Of a DNA stretch of 64,000 nt, positions 6,964-16,101 are shown in pieces; the stretch's first letter is position 1; each line of letters starts with the position of its first letter. This DNA is from Thiodiazotropha sp040507225 (GTDB lineage: Bacteria; Pseudomonadota; Gammaproteobacteria; Chromatiales; Chromatiaceae): NCBI GenBank assembly GCA_040507225.1, contig JBEVVG010000001.1, forward strand, positions 1,302,001-1,366,000, given 5' to 3'. A model generated the notes under the pieces. It was given only the letters and a program-made list of their open reading frames with translations. It did no database searches and was not told the origin of the DNA. A program made the translations under genes and the position numbers.

Positions 6964-7605
6964 TCAGCGACCCGGCTGCTCACCCCACAGCCATTTGTGC
7001 AACTGCATCTGAAAACGGACCTCCAGCCGGTCCTCGAGTATCCATTCCGCCAGCCGGGCGGGTTCCAGGTCACCGTGCACGGGTGAGAAGAGGACCTGGC
7101 ACTGCTGTGCAAGAGCATGGGTAGCCAATACTTCACGGCTCCATTCATAGTCCTTGCGATCAGCGATGACGAACTTGATCTGATCCCCGCTTCTCAGGGC
7201 TTCCAGATTGTCCCAATGGTTTTTTTCAACCTCCCCCGATGCCGGGGTCTTCAGATCAATGACCCGCTCCACCCGGGAATCCACGCAGCTCACATCCAGT
7301 GCGCCGCTGGTCTCGAGGGAGACCTGGTAGCCCGCATCACACAGGCGTGTCAGCAGCTCGCCACAGGCTGTCTGGGCCAGGGGCTCTCCTCCGGTGACAC
7401 AGACCCGGGAGGTGCCAAATTCCCCGACCTGCTCGAGGACTTCATCGAGTGTCCGGTGCTCTCCCCCGCTGAAGGCGTAGGCCGTATCGCAATAACGGCA
7501 GCGCAGCGGGCATCCGGTCAAGCGCACGAATACTGTCGGCAGGCCCACGCTGCGGGCCTCGCCCTGGAGCGACAGAAAGATTTCGGTGATTCTCAGCCGG
7601 GCCAT
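6964..7605 (-). CDS. queE: 7-carboxy-7-deazaguanine synthase QueE
   Basis: A 213-residue radical SAM enzyme that rearranges 6-carboxytetrahydropterin to 7-carboxy-7-deazaguanine, the ring-contraction step of queuosine synthesis. The iron-sulfur motif is C32-x3-C36-x2-C39 (GCPLRCRYCD), preceded by EIFLSLQGEARSVG, which is typical of QueE. VTGGEPL lies near residues 70-76 and a LKTP segment follows. It precedes queC, and the next gene upstream is cpoB at the end of the tol-pal operon, an order common in gammaproteobacteria. Confidence 0.95.
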   Translation of the reverse strand: MARLRITEIFLSLQGEARSVGLPTVFVRLTGCPLRCRYCDTAYAFSGGEHRTLDEVLEQVGEFGTSRVCVTGGEPLAQTACGELLTRLCDAGYQVSLETSGALDVSCVDSRVERVIDLKTPASGEVEKNHWDNLEALRSGDQIKFVIADRKDYEWSREVLATHALAQQCQVLFSPVHGDLEPARLAEWILEDRLEVRFQMQLHKWLWGEQPGR

Positions 7606-7757
7606 CGGGACGTTTGATCAGGGATTGAGTTTCTACTGTGTAGTTGTGTATCCGCAGGAACCGGGGTGTCGTGATGACGTCCCGCCGTGCTTCATCAGGC
7701 CGCAATCAATAACCGCCTGGCGTGATGCGATCCCGCGCCGGATATTAGCAGACTTGG

Positions 7758-7785
7758 CATCGCGCCTGGAACCTCAGGCGCGATG
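7758..7785. terminator. Hairpin between cpoB and queE, possible terminator
   Basis: CATCGCGCCTG (7758-7768) and CAGGCGCGATG (7775-7785) form a perfect 11-base stem with a six-base loop. It lies 43 bases beyond the cpoB stop codon on the minus strand. No T-run follows on either strand, so it may be a Rho-type 3' end, an RNA-stabilising hairpin or an attenuator that lowers read-through into queE-queC. Confidence 0.45.
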
Positions 7786-7828
7786 ATCAATGCATTGGTC
7801 GAACGGGCGTCCCGCTGCGTAATTCGGA

Positions 7829-8650
7829 CTAATGCCCCTCTTTGGAAATCCGCTGCAGGCGTTTGTCCGCCAGACGGGCCTCCGTGGTGTCGGGGTAGTT
7901 CATCTGCAGTTCCTTGAGAACGCCCTTGGCCTCGTCCCAGTTCTGCTTCTCGTAGTGGATGTATCCCATTTTCAACATCGCACCAGGCACCTTGGGACTT
8001 TGAGGGTAACGGGCGCGCACCTGGCTGAACTCGTTCAGCGCGGTATCGAAATCCCGGTTCACATAGCTCGCTTCGGCCAGCCAGTACTGGGCATTGTCCT
8101 CGTAGCTGCCACCGGGGTATTGCTTGAGGAAACTGCTGAAGGCGCTGATCGATTCCGGGTAACGCCCCTGTTTCAGCAGGTTGAATGCCTCCTGATAGGC
8201 AAGTTCCTCCTGTTTCGGATCCGGTGGAGTCACCTGTGCGGCGGGCGGGGCGCTGGCCACCACAGGCCCGCCACCGGGCGGTGCGGACGTGCTGGGCGCT
8301 GGTTGAGGGGCCGCCGCACCCGGGGCTGACGCTGCCGCAGCGGCTGCGACCGGCGCGCCCTGGAAGCGGGACAGACGCTGATCGATATCCAGATACAGAT
8401 CCCGCTGCCTGCGGCTCATCGCGTCCATGGTGTGCTTCTGCATCTCCACATCACCGCGTAACTGCTGGACCTCTCGCTGCAGCTGCTGGATCTGTAACAC
8501 CAGGTCCGCGAGGCTCTGGTTTTGCATGGTCCGCTCCAGGCGTTGCAGACGCTGTTCCAGACTGGCTGCGGAATCTGCGGCAAGTGCCGGGATCACAGCC
8601 GTGAAACCCAGCAACAGACTCAATATCACGGGTTTGATGCGTGCATTCAT
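7829..8650 (-). CDS. cpoB: Cell division coordinator CpoB (YbgF)
   Basis: A 273-residue periplasmic protein that links peptidoglycan synthesis with Tol-Pal constriction at division. A signal peptide ends around residue 25 (ALAA). A glutamine- and leucine-rich coiled coil follows (about 28-95), the trimerisation region, then an Ala/Pro-rich linker (95-145). The C-terminal TPR units (about 150-273) include QEAFNLLKQGRYPESI and AQYWLAEASYVNRDFDTAL. It is the last gene of the tol-pal operon, 14 bases after pal. Length and domain order match the family. Confidence 0.93.
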   Translation of the reverse strand: MNARIKPVILSLLLGFTAVIPALAADSAASLEQRLQRLERTMQNQSLADLVLQIQQLQREVQQLRGDVEMQKHTMDAMSRRQRDLYLDIDQRLSRFQGAPVAAAAAASAPGAAAPQPAPSTSAPPGGGPVVASAPPAAQVTPPDPKQEELAYQEAFNLLKQGRYPESISAFSSFLKQYPGGSYEDNAQYWLAEASYVNRDFDTALNEFSQVRARYPQSPKVPGAMLKMGYIHYEKQNWDEAKGVLKELQMNYPDTTEARLADKRLQRISKEGH

Positions 8651-8664
8651 GACCGGATCCCCGC

Positions 8665-9210
8665 TCAGTAGATGAGTTCCACGCGACGATTCAAGGCCAT
8701 CGCCTCTTCACTGCGCTCGAATGCGGCGGGACGTTCTTCACCGTAACTCACCACCACCATCTGGTTCTGCGAGACCCCCTGGGCGAGCATCAGGTCGCGC
8801 ACCGAGTTGGCCCGGTTCTCACCCAGCCCCAGGTTGTACTCCCGGGTGCCTTTCTCATCCGCATGCCCTTCGAGCCGCACCACCGCCTGGGGATTGGCAG
8901 CCAGGTAATCGGCATGGGCCTGGATCACGTCCAGGTACTCGGTGCGCACCGTACTCTGGTCGAAATCGAAATAGATGACCCGGGTGGCGAGCAGACTGTT
9001 GGGATTCTCCAGGGGGTCTCCAGCCCAGTCCTCACCCTGGCTCGCGGCCGAGGTGGAGGCAGCGTCCCCGTAACCGCCGCCCTCGGCACCGGTGGATTGT
9101 TCGGAGACCTCGGCACCTGCACCCTCAGGACCCGTCGGGGTGGACGAACAGGCCATCATGAGGAACAGGGACATCGCTACAGGTAGTGCGAGCAGCAGCG
9201 CTTTTTTCAT
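8665..9210 (-). CDS. pal: Peptidoglycan-associated lipoprotein Pal
   Basis: A 181-residue outer-membrane lipoprotein that binds peptidoglycan and TolB. The signal peptide ends in a lipobox with C21 (LMMAC). A Gly/Ser/Ala-rich tether follows (about 22-70). The OmpA-like domain includes YFDFDQSTVRTEYLD and LEGHADEKGTREYN, the latter being the diaminopimelate-binding segment. It lies between tolB and cpoB in the usual order. Confidence 0.96.
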   Translation of the reverse strand: MKKALLLALPVAMSLFLMMACSSTPTGPEGAGAEVSEQSTGAEGGGYGDAASTSAASQGEDWAGDPLENPNSLLATRVIYFDFDQSTVRTEYLDVIQAHADYLAANPQAVVRLEGHADEKGTREYNLGLGENRANSVRDLMLAQGVSQNQMVVVSYGEERPAAFERSEEAMALNRRVELIY

Positions 9211-9243
9211 GAATATTCTCCTAAAAAACGAAAGTGCGTTTGT

Positions 9244-10536
9244 TTATTGCTTGAAAGGTGACCAGTCCGGTTCACGCACATCACCCTCCTGCAGGGCAAG
9301 GCGCTGTTTCACGCGGCCATCCACCGAAACCGCAGCGAGTACCCCCCGGTTTCCGGCCTTGGCGCCATAGATGATCATGCTGCCGTTGGGCGCGAAGCTG
9401 GGCGACTCGTCCAGGTTGCCGTCGCTCAGCACCTGCATCACCCCGGATTCGAGATCCAGCACGGCAATCCGGTAGGCGCCCTCCTCCCGGGTCACCAGGG
9501 TGAGCAGCCTGCCATCCGGGGAATAGGACGCCCGGGCATTGTAACTGTTCTGAAAGGTCACCCGCTGGGGCGTGCCGCCAAACGCGGAGACCTGGTAGAT
9601 CTGGGGTCGCCCGCCGCGATCCGAGGTGAAGACCAGGGTGCGTCCGTCCGGTGACCAGGCGGCTTCCGTATCAATCGCATAGTGGCGGGTGATCTGATTG
9701 AGCTTGCGGCTCACCAGGTCGTAAACATAGACATCCGGGTTACCCCCCTTGGAAAGGGTCATGGCCAGTTTCCGCCCATCCGGCGACCAGGCGGGCGCAC
9801 CGTTGATGCCCTTGAAATTGGTGACCTTCTGACGCTTGCCGGTATACACCCCCTGCACGTAGATCGCGGATTGCCCCCCTTCGAAGGAGACATAGGCAAT
9901 TTTCTGCCCATCCGGCGACCAGGCCGGGGACATCAGGGGTTCGCTGGAGCTGACGATGGTTTCCGGGTGATAACCGTCCGCATCGGCAACATTCAGCGCG
10001 ACCTTGCTATCCCCGTTCGGCTGACGGGTGGAAGAGATATAGGCCACCCGGGTGGAGAAGGCGCCGGGCACCCCGAGCAGCTTCTCGTAGATCAGGTCGG
10101 CGATGCGATGCGCGGTACTGCGCAGATTCGGCGCGGTGGTCGGAATGTTGTAGCCGGTCAACTGGGACTCGCGGAACACATCCAGCAGCTGGAACTGGAT
10201 CTGATAGCCACCCGCGCCGTTGGAGCGCACCTGACCCACCACCAAATTTTCCACCCCAAGGGCCCGCCAGTCCTTGAAATCCACCGTCTCCAGACTGCTG
10301 GGACGCGCCAGCATGTCCGACACCGGCACCGGCTTGAAGCGTCCGCTGCGTTGCAGATCGGCGCTGATCACCGCCGCCACATCCTCCGGCAGACGCCCGG
10401 TACCCTGCAATCCGAACGGCACCACGGCGATCGGCAGGGCGCCTTCGACGCCCTCGGTGATCTCGATGGTCAACTCGGCCTGGGCGGCGGATTGCCAAAC
10501 CAATAACGCAAACAGAATATGGATGATTTTTTTCAT
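9244..10536 (-). CDS. tolB: Tol-Pal system protein TolB
   Basis: A 430-residue periplasmic protein that couples TolA at the inner membrane to Pal at the outer membrane. A signal peptide covers about residues 1-20 (LLVWQSAAQA). An N-terminal alpha/beta domain (about 25-165) is followed by a six-bladed beta-propeller. The blades show repeated P.WSPDG motifs (SPAWSPDGQKIAYVS, APAWSPDGRKLAMTL, EAAWSPDGRTLVFTS). It starts 12 bases after tolA and is followed 33 bases later by pal. Confidence 0.97.
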   Translation of the reverse strand: MKKIIHILFALLVWQSAAQAELTIEITEGVEGALPIAVVPFGLQGTGRLPEDVAAVISADLQRSGRFKPVPVSDMLARPSSLETVDFKDWRALGVENLVVGQVRSNGAGGYQIQFQLLDVFRESQLTGYNIPTTAPNLRSTAHRIADLIYEKLLGVPGAFSTRVAYISSTRQPNGDSKVALNVADADGYHPETIVSSSEPLMSPAWSPDGQKIAYVSFEGGQSAIYVQGVYTGKRQKVTNFKGINGAPAWSPDGRKLAMTLSKGGNPDVYVYDLVSRKLNQITRHYAIDTEAAWSPDGRTLVFTSDRGGRPQIYQVSAFGGTPQRVTFQNSYNARASYSPDGRLLTLVTREEGAYRIAVLDLESGVMQVLSDGNLDESPSFAPNGSMIIYGAKAGNRGVLAAVSVDGRVKQRLALQEGDVREPDWSPFKQ

Positions 10537-10548
10537 AATTACAGTTGA

Positions 10549-11418
10549 TTATTTATTTGGCTTGAAGTTTAACTTTAATGTGCGGAACGACTCAAACAGG
10601 GTCCCGCTGGGGACCGGGAGAGGGGCCGATTTGTAGACCGCTGTCTCCACCGAGCGGTCGAATGCGTCATTGCCGCTGCTGCGAATGATGCTCACGCCGC
10701 CGGGGATCACATCGCCGCCGGGTATCAGGCGCACCTGGACCACGCAGGATAACCCCTCCGTGTTGGCGGCCGGCTTGAGCCAGCTGCGTTCGATCTGCTG
10801 CTTGATAACCGCCACATAGCGGTCGATCTCGCGACTGTTCTGTTCCGCGGCAATCTGCGCCTGCAGCGCCCGTTCCCGCTCCGCCTGGGCCGCAGCCTCG
10901 GCGCGCCGTTTGGCCTCCGCTTCCGCTTTGCGTTTGGCTTCCGCCTCCGCCTTGCGCCGCGCTTCCGCATCCGCTTTGCGTTTCGCCTCGGCCTCCGCCT
11001 TGCGTTTTGCCTCAACCTGCGCCTTACGCTTGGCCTCGACCTCAGCCTTACGCTTGGCTTCGGCTTTGCGTTTCGCCTCGGCCTCCGCCTTACGCCGGGT
11101 TTCCGCCTCACGTTTCGCCTGCTGGGCCTTCTGCTCCGCCAGGCGTTTCTGTTCCTGCTTCTTTTTCTCGATCTGCTGACGCTTGATTTCAGCCTCTCGC
11201 TGGAGACGTTTCTGTTCTTCGGCCTGGCGTTTTTCCGCCGCGGTGGGAGGCAGCTTGTCCGCCTCGATGGTATGCGCCTTGACCACGTTGAGCTTGGGTG
11301 TCAGCGGTTTCTCGGGTTTTACCCAGTCCACCCCGAAGATCAGGAAGAACAGGATCGCCAGATGCAGCAGCAGCGCCGAGATCACAGCGTAGGGATTACG
11401 TTTCAGGACACCCCACAT
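10549..11418 (-). CDS. tolA: Cell envelope protein TolA
   Basis: A 289-residue inner-membrane protein that spans the periplasm and transmits proton-motive force from TolQR. The start is placed at ATG 11418 (MWGVLKRNPYAV), two bases from the tolR stop. A longer frame starting at 11514 would overlap tolR and is not used. A single membrane helix (about residues 10-29) is followed by a long Lys/Ala/Glu/Arg-rich helix (about 55-200, AEAKRK repeats). The C-terminal globular domain holds ERSWLKPAANTEGLSCVVQVRLIPGG. Order and architecture fit TolA. Confidence 0.94.
   Translation of the reverse strand: MWGVLKRNPYAVISALLLHLAILFFLIFGVDWVKPEKPLTPKLNVVKAHTIEADKLPPTAAEKRQAEEQKRLQREAEIKRQQIEKKKQEQKRLAEQKAQQAKREAETRRKAEAEAKRKAEAKRKAEVEAKRKAQVEAKRKAEAEAKRKADAEARRKAEAEAKRKAEAEAKRRAEAAAQAERERALQAQIAAEQNSREIDRYVAVIKQQIERSWLKPAANTEGLSCVVQVRLIPGGDVIPGGVSIIRSSGNDAFDRSVETAVYKSAPLPVPSGTLFESFRTLKLNFKPNK
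10885..11120 (-). repeat. TolA helical-domain codon repeat
   Basis: Within tolA the DNA repeats near-identical units of 15-24 bases coding for AEAKRK or VEAKRK. This internal repetition is expected for the long periplasmic alpha-helix of TolA and readily changes in length by slippage. It is not a CRISPR or a mobile repeat. Confidence 0.7.
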
Positions 11419-11419
11419 A

Positions 11420-11845
11420 TCAGGATTCCGGGGTTTCGGTAACCAGCCCGACGCTGGGTGCGCCGCCTTCCTGGAGCAGCACCATGGCCTCGACCACCCG
11501 ACCGTAGGGTACACCGCGGTCGCCGCGTACCATCACCGGGGTTTTCGGCTTGTATTTGAGTACCGCCCGCACCCGGTTCACCAGCGCATCCGCATCCACC
11601 GGCGTGTTCTTGCCTTCACCGACATCGATGAACAGGTCGCCGTTGCGGTCCACCGTCACCACCAGCGGTTCGTCCATCTCGTTGGGCAGGGGTTCCGCAT
11701 CGGCCTGGGGCAGCTCCACCTGGACACCCTGGGTCAGCAGGGGCGCGGTGATCATGAAGATCACCAACAGCACCAGCATCACGTCGATATAGGGCACCAC
11801 GTTGATTTCGGACATCGGACGGCGGCGATTCTTGCTACGGCTCAT
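11420..11845 (-). CDS. tolR: TolR, ExbD-family proton channel subunit
   Basis: A 141-residue inner-membrane protein that forms the proton channel with TolQ. The N-terminus is basic (MSRSKNRRRPMSEINVVPYIDVML), followed by one membrane helix (about residues 17-38) with the conserved aspartate D21 (YIDVML) that carries the proton. The periplasmic domain includes VMVRGDRGVPYGRVVEAM. Fifteen bases separate it from tolQ and one base from tolA. Confidence 0.96.
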   Translation of the reverse strand: MSRSKNRRRPMSEINVVPYIDVMLVLLVIFMITAPLLTQGVQVELPQADAEPLPNEMDEPLVVTVDRNGDLFIDVGEGKNTPVDADALVNRVRAVLKYKPKTPVMVRGDRGVPYGRVVEAMVLLQEGGAPSVGLVTETPES

Positions 11846-11860
11846 GGGTGTTCAGCCCGC

Positions 11861-12535
11861 TCAGGAGACGGCCTGACGTTGTAATATCGTGGCGAATTCC
11901 TCCACGAAATCGTCATACCGGTTATTGAGCCGTTCCACGTCATTGGAATATCGGTTGTAGGCAACCACCGCGGGTATCGCGGCAAACAGCCCGATGGCGG
12001 TGGCGATCAGGGCCTCCGCGATACCCGGCGCGACCAGCGCCAGGGTCGCCTGCTTGACATTACCCAGGGAGGTGAAGGAGTTCATGATCCCCCACACGGT
12101 ACCGAACAGGCCCACATAGGGACTGGTCGAGCCGATCGTGGCCAGGGTGGAGAGATGGTTTTCCAAGCGGTCCACCTCCCGGTTGAGCGACACCCGCATG
12201 GAACGCTGCGCACCCTGCACCATGGCCATGGGGTCCTTGTGCCCTTTGCTGCGCAAACGGGCAAATTCGCGAAACCCGGCGCGGAACACCGCGGCCATCC
12301 CGGATTCGTCGCCACCCTCCCGCTCGATCTGGCGATACAGTTCGGCGAGATCCCCCCCGGACCAGAAACGGCTCTCGAATGCATCCGCCTCCCGGATCGC
12401 CTTTTTCAGGACCCTGAGCCGATCGAAGATCATGCTCCAGGAACTGATCGACGCAAACATCAGCAGCGCGATCACCCCCTGCACCACGGGACTGGCGTTG
12501 AGGATGAGGTGGGTAATGGAGAGGTCAGTCGACAT
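11861..12535 (-). CDS. tolQ: TolQ, MotA/ExbB-family proton channel subunit
   Basis: A 224-residue inner-membrane protein with three membrane helices, about residues 14-34, 132-156 and 168-192. The conserved signature is in STSPYVGLFGTVWGIMNSF and TLALVAPGIAEALIATAIGL. With TolR it uses the proton-motive force to drive TolA. Its start overlaps the ybgC end by 11 bases, so the two are translationally linked. Confidence 0.97.
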   Translation of the reverse strand: MSTDLSITHLILNASPVVQGVIALLMFASISSWSMIFDRLRVLKKAIREADAFESRFWSGGDLAELYRQIEREGGDESGMAAVFRAGFREFARLRSKGHKDPMAMVQGAQRSMRVSLNREVDRLENHLSTLATIGSTSPYVGLFGTVWGIMNSFTSLGNVKQATLALVAPGIAEALIATAIGLFAAIPAVVAYNRYSNDVERLNNRYDDFVEEFATILQRQAVS

Positions 12536-12953
12536 CCGCGATCTCCGACAGTATTTTTTCAGGAATGGGTGTTGGACGCATGGTTTCCAATTCCACGCAG
12601 GCGATCTTTATCTCGCCTTTGCATAACAGCTGCGCATCCCCCACGCGAACCACTTCCTGATAAAAGGTCAGGCTGGCGCGCCCTTTTCGGGACAGGCTTG
12701 CGGACACCTCGAGTGCATCATTGAATCGGGCCGGGTGATGGTAGCCCACATTCACCTGTCGAACTGCGAAGATGATCCCGTCTTGCTGCAACAACTGGTC
12801 CTGCTCGAAACCCAGGCTGCGCAACCACTCGGTACGCGCCCGTTCCATGAACTTCAGGTAGTTGGCGTAGTAAACCACGCCACCGGAGTCGGTGTCCTCG
12901 TAATAGACCCGAACCGGCCAGGTATAACTCTGTTGACTGCTGTTCATGTCCAT
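12525..12953 (-). CDS. ybgC: Acyl-CoA thioesterase YbgC
   Basis: A 142-residue hotdog-fold thioesterase of the tol-pal operon. The signature EDTDSGGVVYYANYLKFMERARTEWL near residues 17-42 contains the catalytic aspartate. The family hydrolyses acyl-CoA thioesters and associates with ACP and phospholipid enzymes at the inner membrane. Two ATGs six bases apart (12953, 12947) are possible starts; upstream codons in frame overlap ruvB and are ignored. It opens the tol block, 58 bases after ruvB. Confidence 0.92.
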   Translation of the reverse strand: MDMNSSQQSYTWPVRVYYEDTDSGGVVYYANYLKFMERARTEWLRSLGFEQDQLLQQDGIIFAVRQVNVGYHHPARFNDALEVSASLSRKGRASLTFYQEVVRVGDAQLLCKGEIKIACVELETMRPTPIPEKILSEIADVD

Positions 12954-13011
12954 TGATTCTGTGATGGTACCTGAGTTCCCGAAATCATTGTCATTATCCG
13001 TTCCCCGGGAT

Positions 13012-14046
13012 TCAGGGATTGAACAGATCCCCCTCGGCAGGTTGTTGCAGAGGCGCCAGTCCAAAGTGCAGATAGGCGGCCTGGGTGGCCACCCGTCCCC
13101 GTGGGGTGCGCATGAGAAAACCCTGCTGGATCAGGTAGGGCTCGAGCACGTCCTCGATAGTCCCCTTCTCCTCGCCGATCGCCGCCGCCAGGTTGTCCAC
13201 GCCGACCGGCCCGCCGTCGAACTTTTCGATCACCGCGAGAAGCAGTCTACGGTCCATGCTGTCGAATCCGTTGCCGTCCACATTGAGCATCTTCAGGGCC
13301 CGGTCGGCCAGTTGCGCTGAAATGTGGCCGTCCCCTTTGACCTGGGCATAGTCGCGCACCCTCCGCAGCAGGCGGTTGGCGATTCGCGGGGTGCCTCGCG
13401 AACGTCTCGCGACTTCGTCCGCGCCCGCCGGGTCCATCCCGATATCGAGAATGCCCGCCGAGCGGCTGACGATGCGCGCCAGATCCCCGGCGGGGTAGAA
13501 TTCCAGCCGCTGCACGATACCGAACCGGTCCCGCAACGGCGAGGTCAACAGCCCGGCCCGGGTGGTGGCGCCCACCAGGGTGAAGGGTGGCAGATCGAGT
13601 TTGATGGAGCGGGCCGCGGGTCCCTCGCCGATCATGATGTCGAGTTGAAAGTCCTCCATCGCCGGATAGAGCACCTCCTCAACCACCGGGCTGAGGCGGT
13701 GAATCTCATCGACGAACAACACATCGTGGGGCTCCAGATTGGTCAACAATGCCGCCAGGTCCCCGGGCTTCTCCAGCACCGGTCCCGAGGTCTGGCGCAA
13801 ATTCACACCCATCTCGTTGGCGATGATGTGCGCCAAAGTGGTTTTGCCCAGTCCCGGGGGACCGAAGATCAGCACGTGATCCAGCGCTTCACCCCGTCCC
13901 CGGGCCGCGGGTATGAAGATCTCCATCTGCTCCCGCACCACTGCCTGTCCGACATAGTCGCACAGCCGCTTGGGACGAATCGCCCGATCCACCGCCTCGT
14001 CTTCTCCGGTGGCCTCGCCATTGATCAGTCGGGTTTCTTCCATCAC
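13012..14046 (-). CDS. ruvB: Holliday junction helicase ATPase RuvB
   Basis: A 344-residue AAA+ motor that drives branch migration of Holliday junctions with RuvA. Walker A GPPGLGKTT is near residues 64-72 and the Walker B DEIH follows near 115-118. GATTRAGLLTSPLRDRFGI (sensor and arginine-finger region) comes next, and the C-terminal winged-helix part ends the protein. It overlaps ruvA by four bases (ATGA-type junction). Length and motifs match the family. Confidence 0.98.
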   Translation of the reverse strand: MMEETRLINGEATGEDEAVDRAIRPKRLCDYVGQAVVREQMEIFIPAARGRGEALDHVLIFGPPGLGKTTLAHIIANEMGVNLRQTSGPVLEKPGDLAALLTNLEPHDVLFVDEIHRLSPVVEEVLYPAMEDFQLDIMIGEGPAARSIKLDLPPFTLVGATTRAGLLTSPLRDRFGIVQRLEFYPAGDLARIVSRSAGILDIGMDPAGADEVARRSRGTPRIANRLLRRVRDYAQVKGDGHISAQLADRALKMLNVDGNGFDSMDRRLLLAVIEKFDGGPVGVDNLAAAIGEEKGTIEDVLEPYLIQQGFLMRTPRGRVATQAAYLHFGLAPLQQPAEGDLFNP

Positions 14047-14654
14047 TGCTTGACCGTGCCTTGCAGAGCCGCGCGTATCAGGGACTCGCTGTCCATCCCT
14101 TCACGCTCCACCGCCTTGACCATGCGCTGGGCCTCCTGGGATTTGTAACCCAGCGCGAGCAGCGCGGCAAGCGCATCCGAGGTGGCGCTGGGCGCGGACA
14201 GCCGACCATCCGCCGGTGCGCCGGGAAGCGTACCGCCAGCCCCATCGCCGAGCCGGGCCAGACGGTCCCGCATCTCCACGATCAGCCGTTCCGCGGTCTT
14301 GCGACCGATACCGGGCAACCTCACCAGGCTGGCCACGTCCTCGGTCTCCACGCAGCGGGAGAACTCCCCGGCATTCATGCCGGAAAGGATCGCCAATGCC
14401 ATCTTCGCCCCCACGCCACTGATTTTCAGCAGACTGCGGAACAGACTGCGCTCGGTCTCGCTGGCAAAGGCGTAGAGGACATGGGCGTCCTCTCGTACGA
14501 TCAGGTGGGTGAGCAGACTCACCGTCTGCCCCACTTCGGGCAGCTCGAAAAAGGTCGACAGGGGCGCCTCCAACTCGTAGCCGACCCCCTGCACATCGAG
14601 CAAAAGGTGGGGCGCCTGTTTGGCCGCGATCTCCCCGCGCAGCCGGCCGATCAC
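14043..14654 (-). CDS. ruvA: Holliday junction DNA-binding protein RuvA
   Basis: A 203-residue tetrameric protein that holds the four-way junction for RuvB. The N-terminal OB domain starts MIGRLRGEIAAKQAPHLLLDVQGVGYE. Two helix-hairpin-helix motifs follow (ISGVGAKMALAIL and LPGIGRKTAERLIVEM). The flexible C-terminal domain contacts RuvB. Four-base overlaps with ruvC and ruvB show translational coupling of the three resolvasome genes. Confidence 0.98.
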   Translation of the reverse strand: MIGRLRGEIAAKQAPHLLLDVQGVGYELEAPLSTFFELPEVGQTVSLLTHLIVREDAHVLYAFASETERSLFRSLLKISGVGAKMALAILSGMNAGEFSRCVETEDVASLVRLPGIGRKTAERLIVEMRDRLARLGDGAGGTLPGAPADGRLSAPSATSDALAALLALGYKSQEAQRMVKAVEREGMDSESLIRAALQGTVKQ

Positions 14655-15160
14655 TGCACACCCCGCTTCAGTCCACCCCAGGAAACGCCGTTCAGCGAAC
14701 CGGTGTGGGCATGACTCAGGGCGACCGCCAGCGCGTCTGCGGCATCTGCCTGAGGACGCTGACCCAGGCTCAGGAGCATCTGCACCATGTGTTGAACCTG
14801 TGATTTTTCCGCACGACCGGTACCCACGATGGCCTGCTTGATGCCACGGGGCGAGTATTCGGCCACGGGCAAACCAAGATTCACCGCGGCACAGATCGCT
14901 GCTCCCCGGGCCTGCCCCAGTTTCAGCGCGGAGGAGGGATTCTTGGAAACGAAGACCTGTTCGATCGCCATGATTTCAGGTTGGTGCTCGGTGATGATCG
15001 CAGAGAGACCGGCATAGATCTGCCCGAGCCGGGGGGGCAGTGCCTCCCCTTCCAGGCGCAGGACCCCATGAGCCACATGGCGGGATTTCATGCCATCCGA
15101 TTCGATGACCCCATAGCCGGTGGCACGGGAACCGGGATCCACTCCGATTATCCTTATCAT
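14651..15160 (-). CDS. ruvC: Holliday junction resolvase RuvC
   Basis: A 169-residue RNase H-fold endonuclease that cuts Holliday junctions. Its first catalytic aspartate is in IIGVDPGSRATGYG (D8). The other acidic residues are in MAIEQVFVSKNP and near ADAADALAVALSH. It lies directly after yebC, with the start adjoining the yebC stop, and overlaps ruvA by four bases. Confidence 0.97.
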   Translation of the reverse strand: MIRIIGVDPGSRATGYGVIESDGMKSRHVAHGVLRLEGEALPPRLGQIYAGLSAIITEHQPEIMAIEQVFVSKNPSSALKLGQARGAAICAAVNLGLPVAEYSPRGIKQAIVGTGRAEKSQVQHMVQMLLSLGQRPQADAADALAVALSHAHTGSLNGVSWGGLKRGVQ

Positions 15161-15907
15161 TCAGCCCACTGCGTCGAGTATTTCATCGGAAATCTCGGCA
15201 TTGGTGTAGACATCCTGCACGTCATCCAGGTCCTCCAGCATGTCCACCATGCGCAGCAGTTTTTCCGCATCATCCGCCTCCAGCACCGCCTGGGTGGAGG
15301 CCACGTAGGTCACTTCGTCGTTGGCAGGTTCCAGACCGGCCTGGAGCAGTTCATCCTTGACCTGGGTGAAATCATCCGGACTGGTGGTCACGTCGATCGA
15401 TCCGTCATCCTGGGTGATCACATCCTCGGCGCCGGCCTCCAGGGCCACTTCCATGACCTGTTCCTCGTCGGTTCCCGGGGCAAAGCTGATGATCCCCTGC
15501 TTGGTGAACAGATAACTGACCGAGCCGTCGGTACCCAGGTTGCCCCCCAGCTTACTGAACGCATGACGCACTTCCGAGGCGGTACGGTTACGGTTGTCAG
15601 TCATGCAGTCGACCATCACCGCAGTGCCTCCGGGTCCATAGCCTTCGTAGCGGATTTCATCGTAATTTTCACCGTCGGTATCACCGGAACCCCGCTTGAT
15701 CGCGCGTTCAATCGTATCCTTCGGCATGTTGGCGCCCAGGCCCTTGTCCACAGCCAGACGCAAACGGGGATTGGCATTGATATCTCCGCCTCCCATCCTG
15801 GCCGCCACGGTGATCTCGCGGATCAGCTTGGTCCAGATCTTCCCCCGCTTCTTGTCGACCGCGGCTTTTTTATGCTTGATATTGGCCCACTTACTGTGTC
15901 CTGCCAT
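15161..15907 (-). CDS. yebC: YebC/PmpR-family protein
   Basis: A 248-residue cytoplasmic protein opening with MAGHSKWANIKHKKAAVD, the family signature. YGPGGTAVMVDCMTDNRNRT is near residues 95-115. The family was annotated as transcription regulators; more recent work links members to relief of ribosome stalling at proline-rich sequences. It is the promoter-proximal gene of the yebC-ruvCAB block. The 194-base gap to the divergent HDOD gene should hold the promoters. Confidence 0.96.
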   Translation of the reverse strand: MAGHSKWANIKHKKAAVDKKRGKIWTKLIREITVAARMGGGDINANPRLRLAVDKGLGANMPKDTIERAIKRGSGDTDGENYDEIRYEGYGPGGTAVMVDCMTDNRNRTASEVRHAFSKLGGNLGTDGSVSYLFTKQGIISFAPGTDEEQVMEVALEAGAEDVITQDDGSIDVTTSPDDFTQVKDELLQAGLEPANDEVTYVASTQAVLEADDAEKLLRMVDMLEDLDDVQDVYTNAEISDEILDAVG

Positions 15908-16101
15908 ACAAACCTCTCAAAACAGACTATGCAAAAACTTCGGCATTTTATCATTCACCCATGCGCACAGAAACTCGGGATTTTTTGCCCCGTTTCATGC
16001 ACACTTTGTGGCCAACAAGACGCGCGTCCCGAGCCAAGCCGTTTTTCCAATACGGACACCGGGCACACAATCAGAACGAGACAGGCAACACGAGCAGCGC
16101 A

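Noticed and set aside
10885..11120. Regular DNA repeats resembling an array
   Set aside because: They are codon repeats for the TolA helix (AEAKRK), in frame and without spacers, so not a CRISPR.
11419..11514. Upstream start of tolA within tolR
   Set aside because: It would read through the end of tolR in another frame and put residues before the membrane helix that TolA lacks.
13324..14148. A 274-codon plus-strand frame opposite ruvB
   Set aside because: It is a shadow of ruvB with no family signature or start signal.
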